NCBI GenBank assembly: GCA_001839685.1
Contig: MLAK01000441.1
Span: 1 to 64,000, forward strand
Direction of reading: 5' to 3'
DNA: 64,000 nt
Source of the DNA: Tritrichomonas foetus
Taxonomy: Eukaryota; Parabasalia; Tritrichomonadida; Tritrichomonadidae
Every line of letters starts with the position of its first letter. The first letter of the stretch is position 1. The notes under the pieces were generated by a model that was not told where the DNA came from, did no database searches, and worked only from the letters and a program-made list of their open reading frames with translations. Positions 19,825 to 31,208 of the stretch are shown one piece after another. The translations under genes and the position numbers were made by a program.

Positions 19825-21342
19825 ATGAGTATCTCTTATTTTGATATATTTCCTGACGCTAAACTGGAAATTAAACCCAAACCCAAAGAAGAACTCACAG
19901 AAGAACTCGATCCAAACCACATTGGCGATCTGATAAAATATCTTTTTTCACAGAAGCCCCCTTGTCCATGGATTACAATTGATCATCCAGCCCTGTGTAA
20001 GCGCGTTTATGTCTTAGTTTTTGACGGTCTAGACAACTCGAGGTGGAATAAATATCGAAACGAATTATCTAATTTCTCGAAAATCAGTGAAGGTGGCTAC
20101 CCAATGGTAGTCCTTGCGAAACTCAAAAACTTCTTAATCGTTCCAGCCACTCAAACTCTTCTTGGCTACTCCTTACGAAACAGAAAAAGATATCAATACA
20201 AAAACTACGAAGAAATGCTCGTTTCCTTAAACAAACAATACGACAATGGCTATCCAATAAAGCCTGGCACGGAATTACCAACTTTCAAAAGGCCCTGTAG
20301 ATATGCATATTTCAAAATGGAGCCGTTAACAGAAGAACAGCTACAATCGTTCAAGGAGCTTCCAGATACTGTTGAACACTCATTGGATGTTCTTGCAATT
20401 GATTGTGAGATGATATCCACAACAGTTGGTGAAGAAGTGGCAAGGTTGTCAGGAGTGAATCAAGAAGGTGAAATGGTAATCGATGAATACTTTAAACCAC
20501 TAGGAGATGTTCTAGATTATCGAACGCATGTTTCTGGAATCACTGAAGAAAAAGTGAAAGATCGCGAATTGACATCTGAACAATGTCTTGATGTTTTACA
20601 AAAAATAGCTGATAAACATACAATTTTAATTGGGCATTCCCTCGAAAATGATGTGCGTGTTTTGAAACTCATACATGAAAGAGTTATAGATACTGCCCTT
20701 TTATACAATATGGATGCAAAATATCCAAATAAGCCGCCACTTGCAAAAATTTATGCGAAGTATATTAAAAAAGATTTCCGAACTGAAAAGAATACAGAAG
20801 GTCACGACAGTGTTGAAGATGCAAGAGCTTGTTTAGAACTCGCTAAGTATGCAATGGAGAAACCTGTCAGTGAAGTTGAGGGAGAACCAGAACTTCCACA
20901 ATTGTTCAAAACTATGCTCGAAAATGTCTGTAAAATTAATGTTTTTGGACCAGATTTCCATATCAATTTTGCGGGAATTGATGATAAAGTTGAATGTTTT
21001 GTCAAAGGCACAATTGAAGACGTATCAAATTCTTTCCTCGAATCTTTCAGCAATGAACAACCTCCCCTCACATATGCCTACTTCCATCAACTTTCTCGTT
21101 GTAATTTAACAGATGAAGACGAAACAGAAGCTTGCAAACAATATAATTTGATTTTAGAGCAGACCCTAGAAAAAGTTCCACCACAATCAGCAATCCTCAT
21201 TTATACAGCAAATGGAAACTTGAAACGTCTAAGGTCAAGCAATGGTGGAAGACCTGGAGCAGATGAATCCCGCACAACAGAATTTACACAATGTAGGCAA
21301 GGCCTACTTTGGGTTGTATGCAAAAATGCTGAGACTGTATAA
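19825..21342 (+). CDS. DEDDh RNA exonuclease, REXO1/Rex1-like
   Basis: 505 residues. The exonuclease domain lies at about 187-345 and all five catalytic residues can be placed: D193 and E195 (AIDCEM), D276 (GHSLENDV), H327 and D332 (GHDSVEDA). DCEM plus HVSGITEE and DTALLY are the signature of the REXO1/Rex1/REXO5 group, which trims the 3' ends of 5S rRNA, tRNA and snoRNA precursors and usually acts in the nucleus. The first 180 residues resemble the N-terminal part of this group (PWITIDHPALCKRVYVLVFDGLDN). The last 150 residues are not recognised; REXO5 carries RNA-binding domains there. TAA is followed by A, giving a stop-overlapping UAAA. Confidence 0.9.
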   Translation: MSISYFDIFPDAKLEIKPKPKEELTEELDPNHIGDLIKYLFSQKPPCPWITIDHPALCKRVYVLVFDGLDNSRWNKYRNELSNFSKISEGGYPMVVLAKLKNFLIVPATQTLLGYSLRNRKRYQYKNYEEMLVSLNKQYDNGYPIKPGTELPTFKRPCRYAYFKMEPLTEEQLQSFKELPDTVEHSLDVLAIDCEMISTTVGEEVARLSGVNQEGEMVIDEYFKPLGDVLDYRTHVSGITEEKVKDRELTSEQCLDVLQKIADKHTILIGHSLENDVRVLKLIHERVIDTALLYNMDAKYPNKPPLAKIYAKYIKKDFRTEKNTEGHDSVEDARACLELAKYAMEKPVSEVEGEPELPQLFKTMLENVCKINVFGPDFHINFAGIDDKVECFVKGTIEDVSNSFLESFSNEQPPLTYAYFHQLSRCNLTDEDETEACKQYNLILEQTLEKVPPQSAILIYTANGNLKRLRSSNGGRPGADESRTTEFTQCRQGLLWVVCKNAETV

Positions 21343-21538
21343 AGAGTATATATTATTATTTATTACATAAACCATATTATATTATAGAGTATATGTTTTT
21401 GTACTTTTGTGAAATGTATTACATTAAAATAACAAGAATAAAATTAACACCCATGAAAGTTAAAAGTACTTTCATGTGATATCGTAGTTTCATAAAGGAA
21501 TAGATGTTTGATACTTTTATTAAAAACTGTAATTTTAT

Positions 21539-22504
21539 TCATGAATTTTTATTAATGGTAGGTGGAATGGATTTCTTTATAAATAATTCTTTACTTGTTC
21601 GACTTCCTGCTAAAACACCAAGATCATTTGCTATTTCTAATTGGCAAATTTCAGCTCTCTCTTCGGGTGTTCTATCTTTCATCACTTCATGTGATAATGT
21701 CGGTAGAAATGTAAGATCAATAACACCAAAGGGAATGCAGAGGCAAAGCCACAAAAATTCTTTCACACTTGGTCTTGTAAAATTGAAGTTTGTTTTGGCA
21801 AATGAGAAGTAATTTGTATATCTTAATGATATTGGTTGTATTGGTTCATCTGTTAAAAACTGGCCAGTCCGGAATTTAAACATCATCTTTCCATTTGTAA
21901 TTTTTCCTTCTGGAGCGACAGCTACAGGATTAGTATTATGGTCATGCATTCGATTAACAATTAACTTTGAATTGCCTTCTGTCTTTTGTCTATCAATCCA
22001 AATAGTTTCACCACTTTCTAATAATCTTCCAATAACTGGTATTTTTCTTACACCAATAGTTATTACTGGTGTAAATGGATGATAAATGAAAACAAGAGGT
22101 CCATCTATCAATGAAGTATGATTATAAGCTAAACCACGTACTTTTCGATCTCTTTTTCCGTGAATGCGAACCCATGAAACACCAAGTGTAAATAACATTA
22201 TTCTCACATATATTCTTGTCATAAACTCAGCAAATGGCATATAAAAATTAATAAACTTTCTCTTGTTATAAAACATTGGTAATGGTGCAATGAGTGGGAC
22301 AAATATAATAGTTGCAAATAACAAGATAATTATTCTAATCCATCCAAAACCAAAGATAAACATAAATAACTGAACATAAAAGTCTTTGTCTGTGAGTTCT
22401 TCACCTGTAATTGCTTCTTTAAATAGTTCATCAGATACTGGTGAAAGCTTTTCTTGACGTGTGAATGATGGATTTCGTGGGGGGATTTCACATTTAAATT
22501 TCAT
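21539..22504 (-). CDS. 1-acylglycerol-phosphate acyltransferase-like (PlsC/LPLAT) protein
   Basis: 321 residues. A hydrophobic stretch at about 45-85 is one or two membrane helices. The acyltransferase HX4D motif is NHTSLID, with H129 and D134. Block II-like RKIPVIGRLLESGETIWIDR and the PEG block (VAPEGKITNGKMMFKF) follow in the right order. This matches lysophospholipid acyltransferases of the LPCAT/LPEAT group, which acylate lyso-phospholipids at the ER membrane. No EF-hand follows, unlike animal LPCAT1. Acceptor specificity cannot be read from sequence. The gene is convergent with the exonuclease, with about 200 bp between their stops. Confidence 0.85.
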   Translation of the reverse strand: MKFKCEIPPRNPSFTRQEKLSPVSDELFKEAITGEELTDKDFYVQLFMFIFGFGWIRIIILLFATIIFVPLIAPLPMFYNKRKFINFYMPFAEFMTRIYVRIMLFTLGVSWVRIHGKRDRKVRGLAYNHTSLIDGPLVFIYHPFTPVITIGVRKIPVIGRLLESGETIWIDRQKTEGNSKLIVNRMHDHNTNPVAVAPEGKITNGKMMFKFRTGQFLTDEPIQPISLRYTNYFSFAKTNFNFTRPSVKEFLWLCLCIPFGVIDLTFLPTLSHEVMKDRTPEERAEICQLEIANDLGVLAGSRTSKELFIKKSIPPTINKNS

Positions 22505-23039
22505 TTAAAATCTTTGGTGATGTCACATATGATGATTTAGTCATTCAATTTTTCAAATTATTTGATACAATCCCTGAATTTTTTTCTGAATATCTTGATG
22601 TAATCGGAAGAAAGTCATTTGACGCGCTAAATAATCATATCATTTCGTAAGTAGGAATTGTCAAATTGATCTATTTTAATGAAATATAGAGAACTGATGC
22701 TTCAAATAGATCTTTTGCGATTTCCAATTTCCAAAAGATTTTTTTCTATTTTGGTGATGATAATGTTTCATTTCATTAAAGACCTCTTTCACCCCGTATG
22801 TCATTAAACTATTTAATTCATTAATGTTATATCATATTGAATCTTTTCGTATTCCAACGAATTAATTTTCATGAAATAAAAGTTAATCGCATACATGAGT
22901 TAAGATAAAATTATTTCATGTTTCATTCTAATGATGTTTAACATAATATAGTAGAGTTTGATATGATGAATCAGAATTGGTAATTATTCACTCTTAAATT
23001 CACCTTTTAATTGGCCTCAACATCCAATCAAAATTTTTC
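22505..23039. promoter_or_regulatory. Divergent promoter region
   Basis: 535 bp between the acyltransferase (-) and MOB1 (+), with no coding signal. Before MOB1, the stretch AAATTCACCTT (23007 on) combines an Inr-like TCA with the CCTT(T) core. The same word occurs before the coiled-coil gene at 40.47 kb. Confidence 0.5.
23011..23016 (+). promoter_or_regulatory. TTGGCC motif before MOB1
   Basis: TTGGCC, 24 bases before the ATG. One of a set of similar promoter-proximal sites in this window. Confidence 0.35.
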
Positions 23040-23678
23040 ATGGAAAAACAGTCTGATACTCCAAGCACTGCGAATTCCCAAACATTTAAACCAATCAAAA
23101 AGCGACAGCATGTAAACCGGAATCCAATGGCCAATTATCAGCTCGAAACAATCGATGTCAAAGAATTCAATATGATTATCACATTGCCACCAGGCGAAGA
23201 TATTCTTGAATGGTATGCATACAACGTTTTTGACTTTCACAGACAAGTTTCTATGCTTTTTTCGACGATATCAGAATTTTGCACATCCGAAAACTGCCCC
23301 AGAATGACAGCCGGCTCAGGATTCAAATACCTTTGGTCGGATGGAGTCCCCACCCCTGTTGAAATGGCCGCTCCAGCTTACATTTCGAAATTATTGGATT
23401 TGATTGAGCATCAGCTCGACGATGAAGCAATTTTCCCTTCAACACCAGAGAAACCATTTCCTTCAAATTTTATGACAATTATAAGGAATATCATGAAAAG
23501 GCTCTTTCGTGTTTATGCTCATTTTTATTATCACCACATTGAACACTTCCAGGTTCTTCAAATTGAGAAGTATTTAAATACATCATTCAGACACTTTATT
23601 TTATTTAATAAAAAGTACAGCTTGATAGCGCCTGCACAACTGGAGCCACTTCGAGACCTCATCTCGACTATTGAATGA
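23040..23678 (+). CDS. MOB1/phocein-family kinase activator
   Basis: 212 residues, the normal length for MOB1. The zinc site is complete: C81 and C86 (CTSENC), H161 and H166 (HFYYHH), with almost the numbering of human MOB1A. CPRMTAG, YLWSDG and VYAHFYYHH are family signatures. The N-terminus is basic (KPIKKRQHV), as in MOB1. MOB1 proteins bind and activate NDR/LATS-type kinases in mitotic exit and Hippo-like signalling. The partner kinase is not evident here; the kinase at 17-18.7 kb is CAMK-like rather than NDR-like. The ATG is the first codon of the frame. Confidence 0.93.
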   Translation: MEKQSDTPSTANSQTFKPIKKRQHVNRNPMANYQLETIDVKEFNMIITLPPGEDILEWYAYNVFDFHRQVSMLFSTISEFCTSENCPRMTAGSGFKYLWSDGVPTPVEMAAPAYISKLLDLIEHQLDDEAIFPSTPEKPFPSNFMTIIRNIMKRLFRVYAHFYYHHIEHFQVLQIEKYLNTSFRHFILFNKKYSLIAPAQLEPLRDLISTIE

Positions 23679-24495
23679 GAGAAAGATATGAAGTTGATGC
23701 CTTTTATAGAAATTAGAAAATGGAAGAATGAAATTTTAATGTATTGTAGTTCTTTTCTTTTTTTGTTGGTTAATAAATTGTTTTTATGATTTATTTTGTT
23801 TTGATGTTTGTTTTTCTTCTTCAAGATAATCTTTTTCTTTTTCAATTCATTGCTCTATTTTATTTTCGATTGATTTTTAAGAAACATCAATTCATAAAGC
23901 ATGCTCTAATGGTCATTATGAAATTGTTGAACTTTTAGAGAAACACCCCATAATGATGTTATTTAGAAAAATAATATTTTTCTTTGTCAATTGATTAAAT
24001 TTTGCTGTATTTCATTTGTTTATTTCTTTTGTTGTTTGGCCTAATAAATCAAAGCATATTTTATATTTCATAGAATTTATACTGAACAGAATCATTTAAC
24101 AAAAAATTAATTACTTTCATCTGCTTTTTTTACTGATCAATTGCATTCTAAGTATTACATAGTATGAATTCATTCATTAGCTTTGGCTGCACTTCCATAT
24201 TAAACTAATCAGTTCCTTTTCATTAACACCTTTTTCTTGTTTCATATTTAATATCATTCACAAATTTCATAATATAGTTGAATCATGTGTCATGAAGATG
24301 CATCTTAAATGAAGGTTTAATCAATAGATTATTAATCTATCAACAGATTAAATTGAAGAATTACCTAATTCAATATTACCTGCATCATTTAATCCTAGAT
24401 TCATTCTTTGGGGAAATCAGTCGATGAAGAGAATAAAATAACTCAGAAAGAAAACAGATCACATGCTTTAAGGGAAGGAATAAAAAGATGCATGA
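23679..24495. other. Intergenic, no gene seen
   Basis: About 820 bp of AT-rich DNA downstream of MOB1, leading into the 17-bp tandem repeat. No coding or RNA signal recognised. Confidence 0.55.
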
Positions 24496-25197
24496 AAAGA
24501 ATAAACAAGAGAGAAGAATAAACAAGAGAAAAGAATAAACAAGAGAGAAGAATAAACAAGAGAAAAGAATAAACAAGAGAAAGAATAAACAAGGGAAAAG
24601 AATAAACAAAAGAGAGAAGAATAAACAAGAGAGAAGAATAAACAAGAGAGAAGAATAAACAAGAGANNNNNNNNNNNNNNNNNNNNNNNNNNNNNNNNNN
24701 NNNNNNNNNNNNNNNNNNNNNNNNNNNNNNNNNNNNNNNNNNNNNNNNNNNNNNNNNNNNNNNNNNNNNNNNNNNNNNNNNNNNNNNNNNNNNNNNNNNN
24801 NNNNNNNNNNNNNNNNNNNNNNNNNNNNNNNNNNNNNNNNNNNNNNNNNNNNNNNNNNNNNNNNNNNNNNNNNNNNNNNNNNNNNNNNNNNNNNNNNNNN
24901 NNNNNNNNNNNNNNNNNNNNNNNNNNNNNNNNNNNNNNNNNNNNNNNNNNNNNNNNNNNNNNNNNNNNNNNNNNNNNNNNNNNNNNNNNNNNNNNNNNNN
25001 NNNNNNNNNNNNNNNNNNNNNNNNNNNNNNNNNNNNNNNNNNNNNNNNNNNNNNNNNNNNNNNNAAGAATAAACAAAAGAGAAAAGAATATAAACAAGAG
25101 AGAAGAATAAACAAGAGAAAAGAATAAACAAAAGAAAAGAATAAACAAGAGAGAAAAGAATATAAACAAGAGAAAAGAATAAACAAGAGAAAAGAAA
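24496..25197. repeat. 17-bp purine-rich tandem repeat with assembly gap
   Basis: Copies of GAATAAACAAGAGAGAA (17 bp, with 16-19 bp variants) flank a run of 398 N at 24667-25064. The true length is therefore unknown. The array starts about 25 bases downstream of the CCT1 stop. Read in the sense of CCT1 it is pyrimidine-rich. Long open frames across it arise from the repeat, not from a gene. Confidence 0.95.
24667..25064. other. Assembly gap (398 N)
   Basis: A run of N inside the 17-bp tandem repeat, presumably a collapsed or unresolved array. Confidence 0.99.
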
Positions 25198-25221
25198 AAT
25201 TGTTGCAGAGCGAAAAATAGT

Positions 25222-26850
25222 TTACTCTTCTTCTTCCTGTGGCTTTCTGTCTGGCTTGAGTTTGATAAGGTCGTCAATTCTGAGGATGGTGATAGCTGCT
25301 TCAGTTGCGAATTGGATTGACTTGACCTTTGACATAGCTGGTTCGAGGACACCATCTTCATATCCGTTTCTGATCTTGTTGTTAACGAGATCGATTGCGG
25401 CAAAGCATGGTTTTCCTTCTTGTTGTGCCTGGTAGTGTGCTGCACGGAGTTTAGCGACAATTTCGATTGAGTCGAGGGCTGCGTTGTTTGCGAGAATCTT
25501 TGGAATGACGAGAAGGGCATCAGCGAACTTGAGCATTGCCACTTGTTCTTTTCCTTCGACTTCAGTTGCAGCGCGTTGAAGGTAGACAGAAAGGGCTGCT
25601 TCAACTGCACCACCACCAGAGACGACGTGATGGCTTTCAATCACGCGCTTCACGGCGCTGAGTGCATCTCTCAATGTGCGGTTTGCTTCGTCGAGTGCGA
25701 ATGTGTTTGGTCCTCTTAAAACGATGGAAGCTGAATTTTCAGCAGCTCCGTCACGGATGATTGTCATTTCATTGTCGCCGATTGGAACTTGTTCGACTAA
25801 ACGGGCGCTTCCAAGCCATGATGGATCGAATGATTGATTGCCTTCCTCGTCAACAACCTGCTTGATGACTGTGGCACCTGTGGCGCGTGCGATGGCGTTG
25901 ATTTCGCCATCAGAAACGTGTCTGATACCAATGATGCCATTCCTGATCATTGGCTTGAGCGATGCTTCGTCGATTGTCTTGGATGTGATGATAACGTTTG
26001 CTCCGGCGTTGATGATTGCTTCGACGATACGACGACATTGTTCAACTTCTTCGTTTTGAATGCGGTTGAGTTTTGATGCGTCCTTGAGACGGAATTGAAT
26101 TCCCATTGATAATCTTGTTCGGGCCAAACCGAAATCTAAGACAGCGATCTTGCAGTTTGTGATTGAGCGGGGCATTGCGTCAGCTGCGCGGGTGGCATTG
26201 ATGGCCAAACCGCCGGAAATGAGGGATGATTCTGGGAATGACTTACCGAGGGATTTGACGATGTTAACGCGGGAGGCGGGACACTTATCGGATGTTCCCT
26301 TTACAGCCAAGCAGGCGTCGACGACCATTTCGGCGAAAAATTGGGAATATGCATTCAAAATCTTTGATGACATGGTCGTTTTGGCAACATTGACAAGGAC
26401 GTCACGTTCGAGACCCTTGTTTGCAACAGCACAGTGCTTCTTAAGGTAGGCGACTGCTTGTTTTCCGGCTTTACGGTATCCGCTGATGATTGTGTTGGCG
26501 TGGACCTTTTGGTCAATCAATTCCTGGCCAAGGCGTAAAAGTTCAGCGGCAAGAAGGACGACGGTTGTTGTTCCATCACCAACTTCGCGATCTTGTAATT
26601 CGGAAAGCTGGATGAGAACCTTGCCTGCTGGATGTTGAATATCGAGGTTCTTCAAAATTGTTGCACCATCGTTTGTGATTGTGACTTCACCAAGATCGTC
26701 GACAAGCATCTTATCAAGACCAATAGGTCCGAGAGATGAGCGAGCTACGTTTGCGACTGCGATAGCGGCGCGTGTGTTTTGAACACGGACGTTTTCTCCA
26801 GTTTGACGTTCACCATCGATTTTAAGAGAGCCTGGATTGATTGGGATCAT
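25222..26850 (-). CDS. CCT1: T-complex protein 1 subunit alpha (CCT1), group II chaperonin
   Basis: 542 residues, full length for a CCT subunit. The ATP-binding signatures are present: SSLGPIGLDKMLVDD, VTITNDGATILKNL and EVGDGTTTVVLLAAELL. The C-terminal FATEAAITILRIDDLIKL matches the alpha subunit closely. The catalytic Asp motif GDGTT is intact. CCT is the cytosolic hetero-oligomer that folds actin and tubulin. The ATG at 26850 is chosen because the frame extends 8 codons further only to a TTG. Codon use is clearly more GC-biased than in the giant genes nearby, as expected for a highly expressed gene. The stop is followed by A (UAAA). A tandem repeat begins just downstream. Confidence 0.95.
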   Translation of the reverse strand: MIPINPGSLKIDGERQTGENVRVQNTRAAIAVANVARSSLGPIGLDKMLVDDLGEVTITNDGATILKNLDIQHPAGKVLIQLSELQDREVGDGTTTVVLLAAELLRLGQELIDQKVHANTIISGYRKAGKQAVAYLKKHCAVANKGLERDVLVNVAKTTMSSKILNAYSQFFAEMVVDACLAVKGTSDKCPASRVNIVKSLGKSFPESSLISGGLAINATRAADAMPRSITNCKIAVLDFGLARTRLSMGIQFRLKDASKLNRIQNEEVEQCRRIVEAIINAGANVIITSKTIDEASLKPMIRNGIIGIRHVSDGEINAIARATGATVIKQVVDEEGNQSFDPSWLGSARLVEQVPIGDNEMTIIRDGAAENSASIVLRGPNTFALDEANRTLRDALSAVKRVIESHHVVSGGGAVEAALSVYLQRAATEVEGKEQVAMLKFADALLVIPKILANNAALDSIEIVAKLRAAHYQAQQEGKPCFAAIDLVNNKIRNGYEDGVLEPAMSKVKSIQFATEAAITILRIDDLIKLKPDRKPQEEEE

Positions 26851-28574
26851 TTTTGAGTGGCCAGCAAAAAACAAAACGTCACTTTTCTCAATTGAAAATT
26901 GACCTTTTTATTGACCTGGACTAAAGAGTTTTGACACTTTTTAGGTAGAATAATTGGCCAGAAGGAAATAGTAAACTGACTCCAATTCAACGTTAATTGT
27001 TCAGGTAAACTTTTCTTTTGTTTATTCTATGGTTTATTTTTTTGTTTTTTCTGGTTTGAAAAAAAAACTTTACGAAATGTTATCTCGAATATTACCATAA
27101 AATTAATGAATATGTTAAAGGAAGGAAATAAACAAAAATAATTTACCATTTAAGAATCATTGCATATCTTTCATTCGAAAATATTCATTCAAATTTATTT
27201 CATATATTTTCGATACAATTGATAGTCTTTTTCTTATCTTTGTAAAGTTTAAATCACATACTTATCCATAATTTCTTAATTTTTCTAATCGATTTGAATG
27301 GAATATGGAGAATTTTAGATATGAGCAAGAAACTATGTTCAAAATCAATATATTTCATAGATTATATTATATTTCTAGAAATAATTTCATGAGAATTAAT
27401 TATCTTATTGACACTCTAAAATTTTTATAAAATTAAAAAATATTTGAGCATTTGTAAAAATGTGAACATTTCCAGATTTATACGTAAAAAATGAGAATTA
27501 TAGCAATTCATTACCTTTTGCATTATTTAAAACCTTTGAATCGCAAAATTATTATATTAAATTTACAATAATAAATTGCATTTTTTTTCACAGAGAAATA
27601 TATATTATCTATGAATTCTCAAATTTTACACTTTCCAGCGATTCTTAGAGGAAATGTTGAATCATTTACAGTATGATCGATAAATGAGGTAAAAATGAAC
27701 TTTTCGTTCTATTAATAGATTTATGAATCAAATTCTGACTTCGAATACTCGTGATATTTCCTTAGATAAAGGAGAGATTTCCAACTACATTTCATTTCAA
27801 TAACCTTTACAATTTTCAACCAAAAAGCATCATCGGCGTTTTCCTCAGAAATTTACAATCACGAATAATCGAATAAAACTAACACATTAGAATCTTTAAA
27901 ACCTCATGACATATACTGCATAGATGAGATTTAGTTATTCCTTAAATCTTTCTCGAAAATGTTTTTTCAAACTTTTACTCGAATGCAATTCTTTTTCGAT
28001 CCGAAAATGTAATATATTATTGTGCCTCTCTTATTAAAAACTTTCATATAGATTTAATTCCTATTATCATTTTGAATCATGCAAAAAATCATCAACATAT
28101 ATCGTTACAAAGTCCAGAATATTCGTTAGAGATTCTTAATCATTGAAAAAAAATAACAGTCATCATTTTTCTGAAGAATGATTTTATATTATTGTTGTTA
28201 GCTGTTTTCGGAAAGTTTTACAAGTCATGTTGTGTTAGTTATTCGTGAATCTGAAAATTGAATTGATGATTGAAATCTTAAATTTTTTCACAATTTATTG
28301 AATGATAGAATATTTTGAATACTCTTATTGAAAATTTAAATTCGTTCACAGATTCATTCATTTTTCCAGAATAAATAAAAAAACAAAAGAAATTCTCTTC
28401 ATGAGAAATAAAAACATTCTTTGTCGATCGTTTATATTTGAATACTCACATTCTTTTTATTTGAAAGAAAAAAAATTGAATAAAAATTCGATCGATTGAA
28501 AAAGTTAATTTCATTCTATTTCTTTTTTATTGAAATCTACAATAACGATAATTAACATAAAAAACACCGATTAT
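26851..28574. other. Long intergenic region, no gene seen
   Basis: About 1.7 kb upstream of CCT1 and downstream of the first Myb gene. Two AAATTGACC/TATTGACC words (26897-26916) lie 50-65 bases before CCT1. The remainder is AT-rich with no coding signal. An isolated ACTAACACATTAG at 27878 resembles the trichomonad intron branch/3' site but has no gene around it. Confidence 0.5.
26858..26863 (-). promoter_or_regulatory. TGGCCA motif before CCT1
   Basis: TGGCCA, 8-13 bases before the ATG on the minus strand, followed by TCAAAATG. A second TTGGCCA lies at 26954-26960. Confidence 0.35.
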
Positions 28575-29297
28575 CTACCATATACTCATAACATTATACT
28601 TGTAAAAGTTTGGAGACATTTCTTGCGTGAGGATTTGAACAAATTCTTCTTCATTGCTCAAATCACGAAAGATTTCGTCAAACACGTTATCAACCAAATC
28701 GGCATCACTCATATCTCCGCTGCTGTCTGTCCTATTTTCATCTTCCTTCGTTATGCTTTTGGCTGAATTTTGAACCACGTTTGAATAAAATGGAATAATT
28801 GGTGTTTCTGTTGGAACGTCGTAGCTAACGCCGTCATTATAATCAATTGAACTGTAATCTGAGCTATCATCTTGAAGAAAACCGTGCGATTCGTTTGGCG
28901 ATGACATGTATGAATCATTCTGAGAATTTGAATTTTGGCTGTTGGAATCATTTTGTTTGTGGCTAAGTCTGTAATTCCATCGATTTTTAAGAGCAGGACC
29001 GGTACGACCATCAAAGAATTTAGAAATTTTAGACCATCGAGTGCCATATTCGCTAACTTTCTTTGAAAGAAGAGCGTCTTCTTCTGCTGTCCATTCATCG
29101 TGATTTACATTCGGATTAAGATAATTCATATATCGATCACGACATTGGCGGCCTTTTCTCCCTGGCATTGATAAAGCGATTGTATCCCATTTGCACGCAC
29201 CGATTTGCTTTACCAGCTTGAGTAACATTGCATCTTCTTCTGGTGTGAACTTCTTCTTGGGGCATTTGACTTTGCCGAAGCTGATCATTGACATCAT
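28575..29297 (-). CDS. R2R3-type Myb DNA-binding protein (copy A)
   Basis: 240 residues. Two Myb repeats occupy about 11-115: FTPEEDAMLLKLVKQIG.CKWDTIA...RQCRDRYMNYL, then WTAEEDALLSKKVSEYG.RWSKISKFF..R.G.ALKNRWNY. The tryptophans of each repeat and the recognition-helix residues (RQCRDRY, ALKNRWN) are kept. The rest is an acidic, Ser/Asn-rich tail, probably regulatory. Small Myb proteins are the main known gene-specific transcription factors of trichomonads. ATGs at 29297, 29294 and 29288 are all possible starts. An Inr-like TCATTT lies 9 bases before the first. The domain is nearly identical in DNA to the inverted copy at 31.2 kb. Confidence 0.92.
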   Translation of the reverse strand: MMSMISFGKVKCPKKKFTPEEDAMLLKLVKQIGACKWDTIALSMPGRKGRQCRDRYMNYLNPNVNHDEWTAEEDALLSKKVSEYGTRWSKISKFFDGRTGPALKNRWNYRLSHKQNDSNSQNSNSQNDSYMSSPNESHGFLQDDSSDYSSIDYNDGVSYDVPTETPIIPFYSNVVQNSAKSITKEDENRTDSSGDMSDADLVDNVFDEIFRDLSNEEEFVQILTQEMSPNFYKYNVMSIW

Positions 29298-31208
29298 AAT
29301 TAAAAATGATATGACTTTTTAGAGATTTATTTTTTATTTCGTGAAAGTATTGAAATGCAACTTGCTTGATGTAATTAATAGAAATATTGAATAGATAAAA
29401 AATTGCTTTTGTTAATTTTTCAGAAATATTTGATAGATTTCAGAAGAAATGATTTATTATTTCATTCCAGTTAATTTATTCAAAATATGATTCTACATTT
29501 GATTACTCTCAAAAGATTGATTCAATTTTAGCACGAAATAAAATGATGGGCTTCATAAATTCAATGGAAAACACCGTGAAAACTTTAAATATATATTCCT
29601 TATTTATTATTTAATATTCATATATAGTTTTAACATGTATTGATAAATTATATATCAGATTAACCTATTTCATTGATGGATAATCATATTTTTCTTTTTC
29701 AGAATCTCTATGCTCACAAAAAATCTGAAAACCTTTTGAAAAAGAAAATCATTTCCCGATAGATTCATAGATGTATTCCAAGATAATTCGATGAGAGAAA
29801 TGGTTCTTGTAACACCTAGTTATTTTGAATGGCATTCAATTTTTTGAAAAGATAATTTTTGTGTGCTAAAATATTTTTGATAATATTTGCTCTCAATTTT
29901 TAAGAATTTATTGAATCATGAGCTTACGAATATTCTTTAAAAAGCTGAACATAGGCATTACTCCTATTATAATGAAGAATCCAGTAAGAAATCAAGAATT
30001 TTTCTAACGTTACAATTATTGATTGAATTTTTTTAATTCACTCAATCGTGATTGAAATTCAATAACAAAAGTCCATAAAATGAAAAAAAATCTATGATCT
30101 GTAAACCATTCAATATTTATGATCCGGCTTTTTGAATATAAAAGTCCGATGACGATAGCTTTAGCATTTTCTGTAACGATTGAATACCATCAATACTAAC
30201 CGTGATATTTTCAATATGAAAGAAACTCTGTTTCAATGAACATGTCTCACAATTTTCGTTAGACTAAATGATTCTCGAATCAAGAATTTCTATTTTTAGA
30301 ATCAAAAATGACAATGATTCATTTCGATCATTTCCCATTGTGAAGTCTGTAACAGGAATTGAGAAAACAATTTGTTGAAAAACAATTTGACAAAATTGAA
30401 GGTAATCGGGCTTTTTCCTTCAATTTTCTTATCTATCAAAAAATAATTTGGAGAGATTCAAAATATCTCAATGGAAAAATTATTTTATTTTTGAAGAATA
30501 TGGCAATTACTTATGATTAATTGAGCATATGACTTTCCTCCATAATTAAAGGAAAAATATTAAATTTAAAAATGATTCGAATCAAAGAAAAAATTATCTT
30601 CATTCAATTTTGATATATCTTATCAAATCTCGTTACATATCATTTCTTTTCAAAATTCAGAATATATATATTCAAATATTTGCTCGAAAAATGAATATTG
30701 CAGAAATATTATATAATTATTATATAGACATCTAATTATATCTGGAGTTTATTCGTAAAAATGTGTCGATTATGGATTTTATTCTGAGAAATATGAAATA
30801 TTCCAATCTAATAAAAATATTGAAATGCATCAGACTAATCTCCAAAATATCTTGATAATATTTTCTGAAATAATCAATCCACTTTAATAAACATTATAAA
30901 ATCTCATTAAAAAAGAAATGCAGCAATAATATATTTGATTAATCTATTATATGAAAAGATATTTACATTTTAAAAAGTGTATCTATTTTTGTTTATGAGT
31001 AATTTGATTGAAAAACACCGAAGATTATTAGATCTTTCAATTATTTTCAGAAAAATTAATATTATTGAATTTTCAATGAGAAAAACTATTTATTGAATGA
31101 AAAACTACCATACTCTAATTCAAATTGCCATAAATTTGTGTGAAAACTGTTTGGCTACTTCATATCATTTGGATTCGTTCAGGATACTTTCATTCACACT
31201 TCGCGAAA
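29298..31208. promoter_or_regulatory. Divergent region between the two Myb genes
   Basis: About 1.9 kb between head-to-head Myb genes. The sequence is extremely AT-rich with no coding signal. The two halves show no obvious mirror symmetry beyond the coding domains, so the duplication does not visibly extend here. The right edge holds TTCGCGAA at 31200-31207, directly before copy B. Confidence 0.5.
29304..29309 (-). promoter_or_regulatory. Inr-like TCATTT
   Basis: On the minus strand TCATTT matches the trichomonad initiator. Its A lies 9 bases of leader before the ATG at 29297. Confidence 0.5.

Noticed and set aside
24385..25186. Long open frames across the 17-bp repeat and gap
   Set aside because: They consist of repeat translation and N-derived X residues; no protein-like segment.
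24496..25197. CRISPR-like array
   Set aside because: Units are contiguous without unique spacers and the genome is eukaryotic.
27878..27890. ACTAACACATTAG resembling an intron 3' signal
   Set aside because: No coding sequence on either side and no matching donor nearby.
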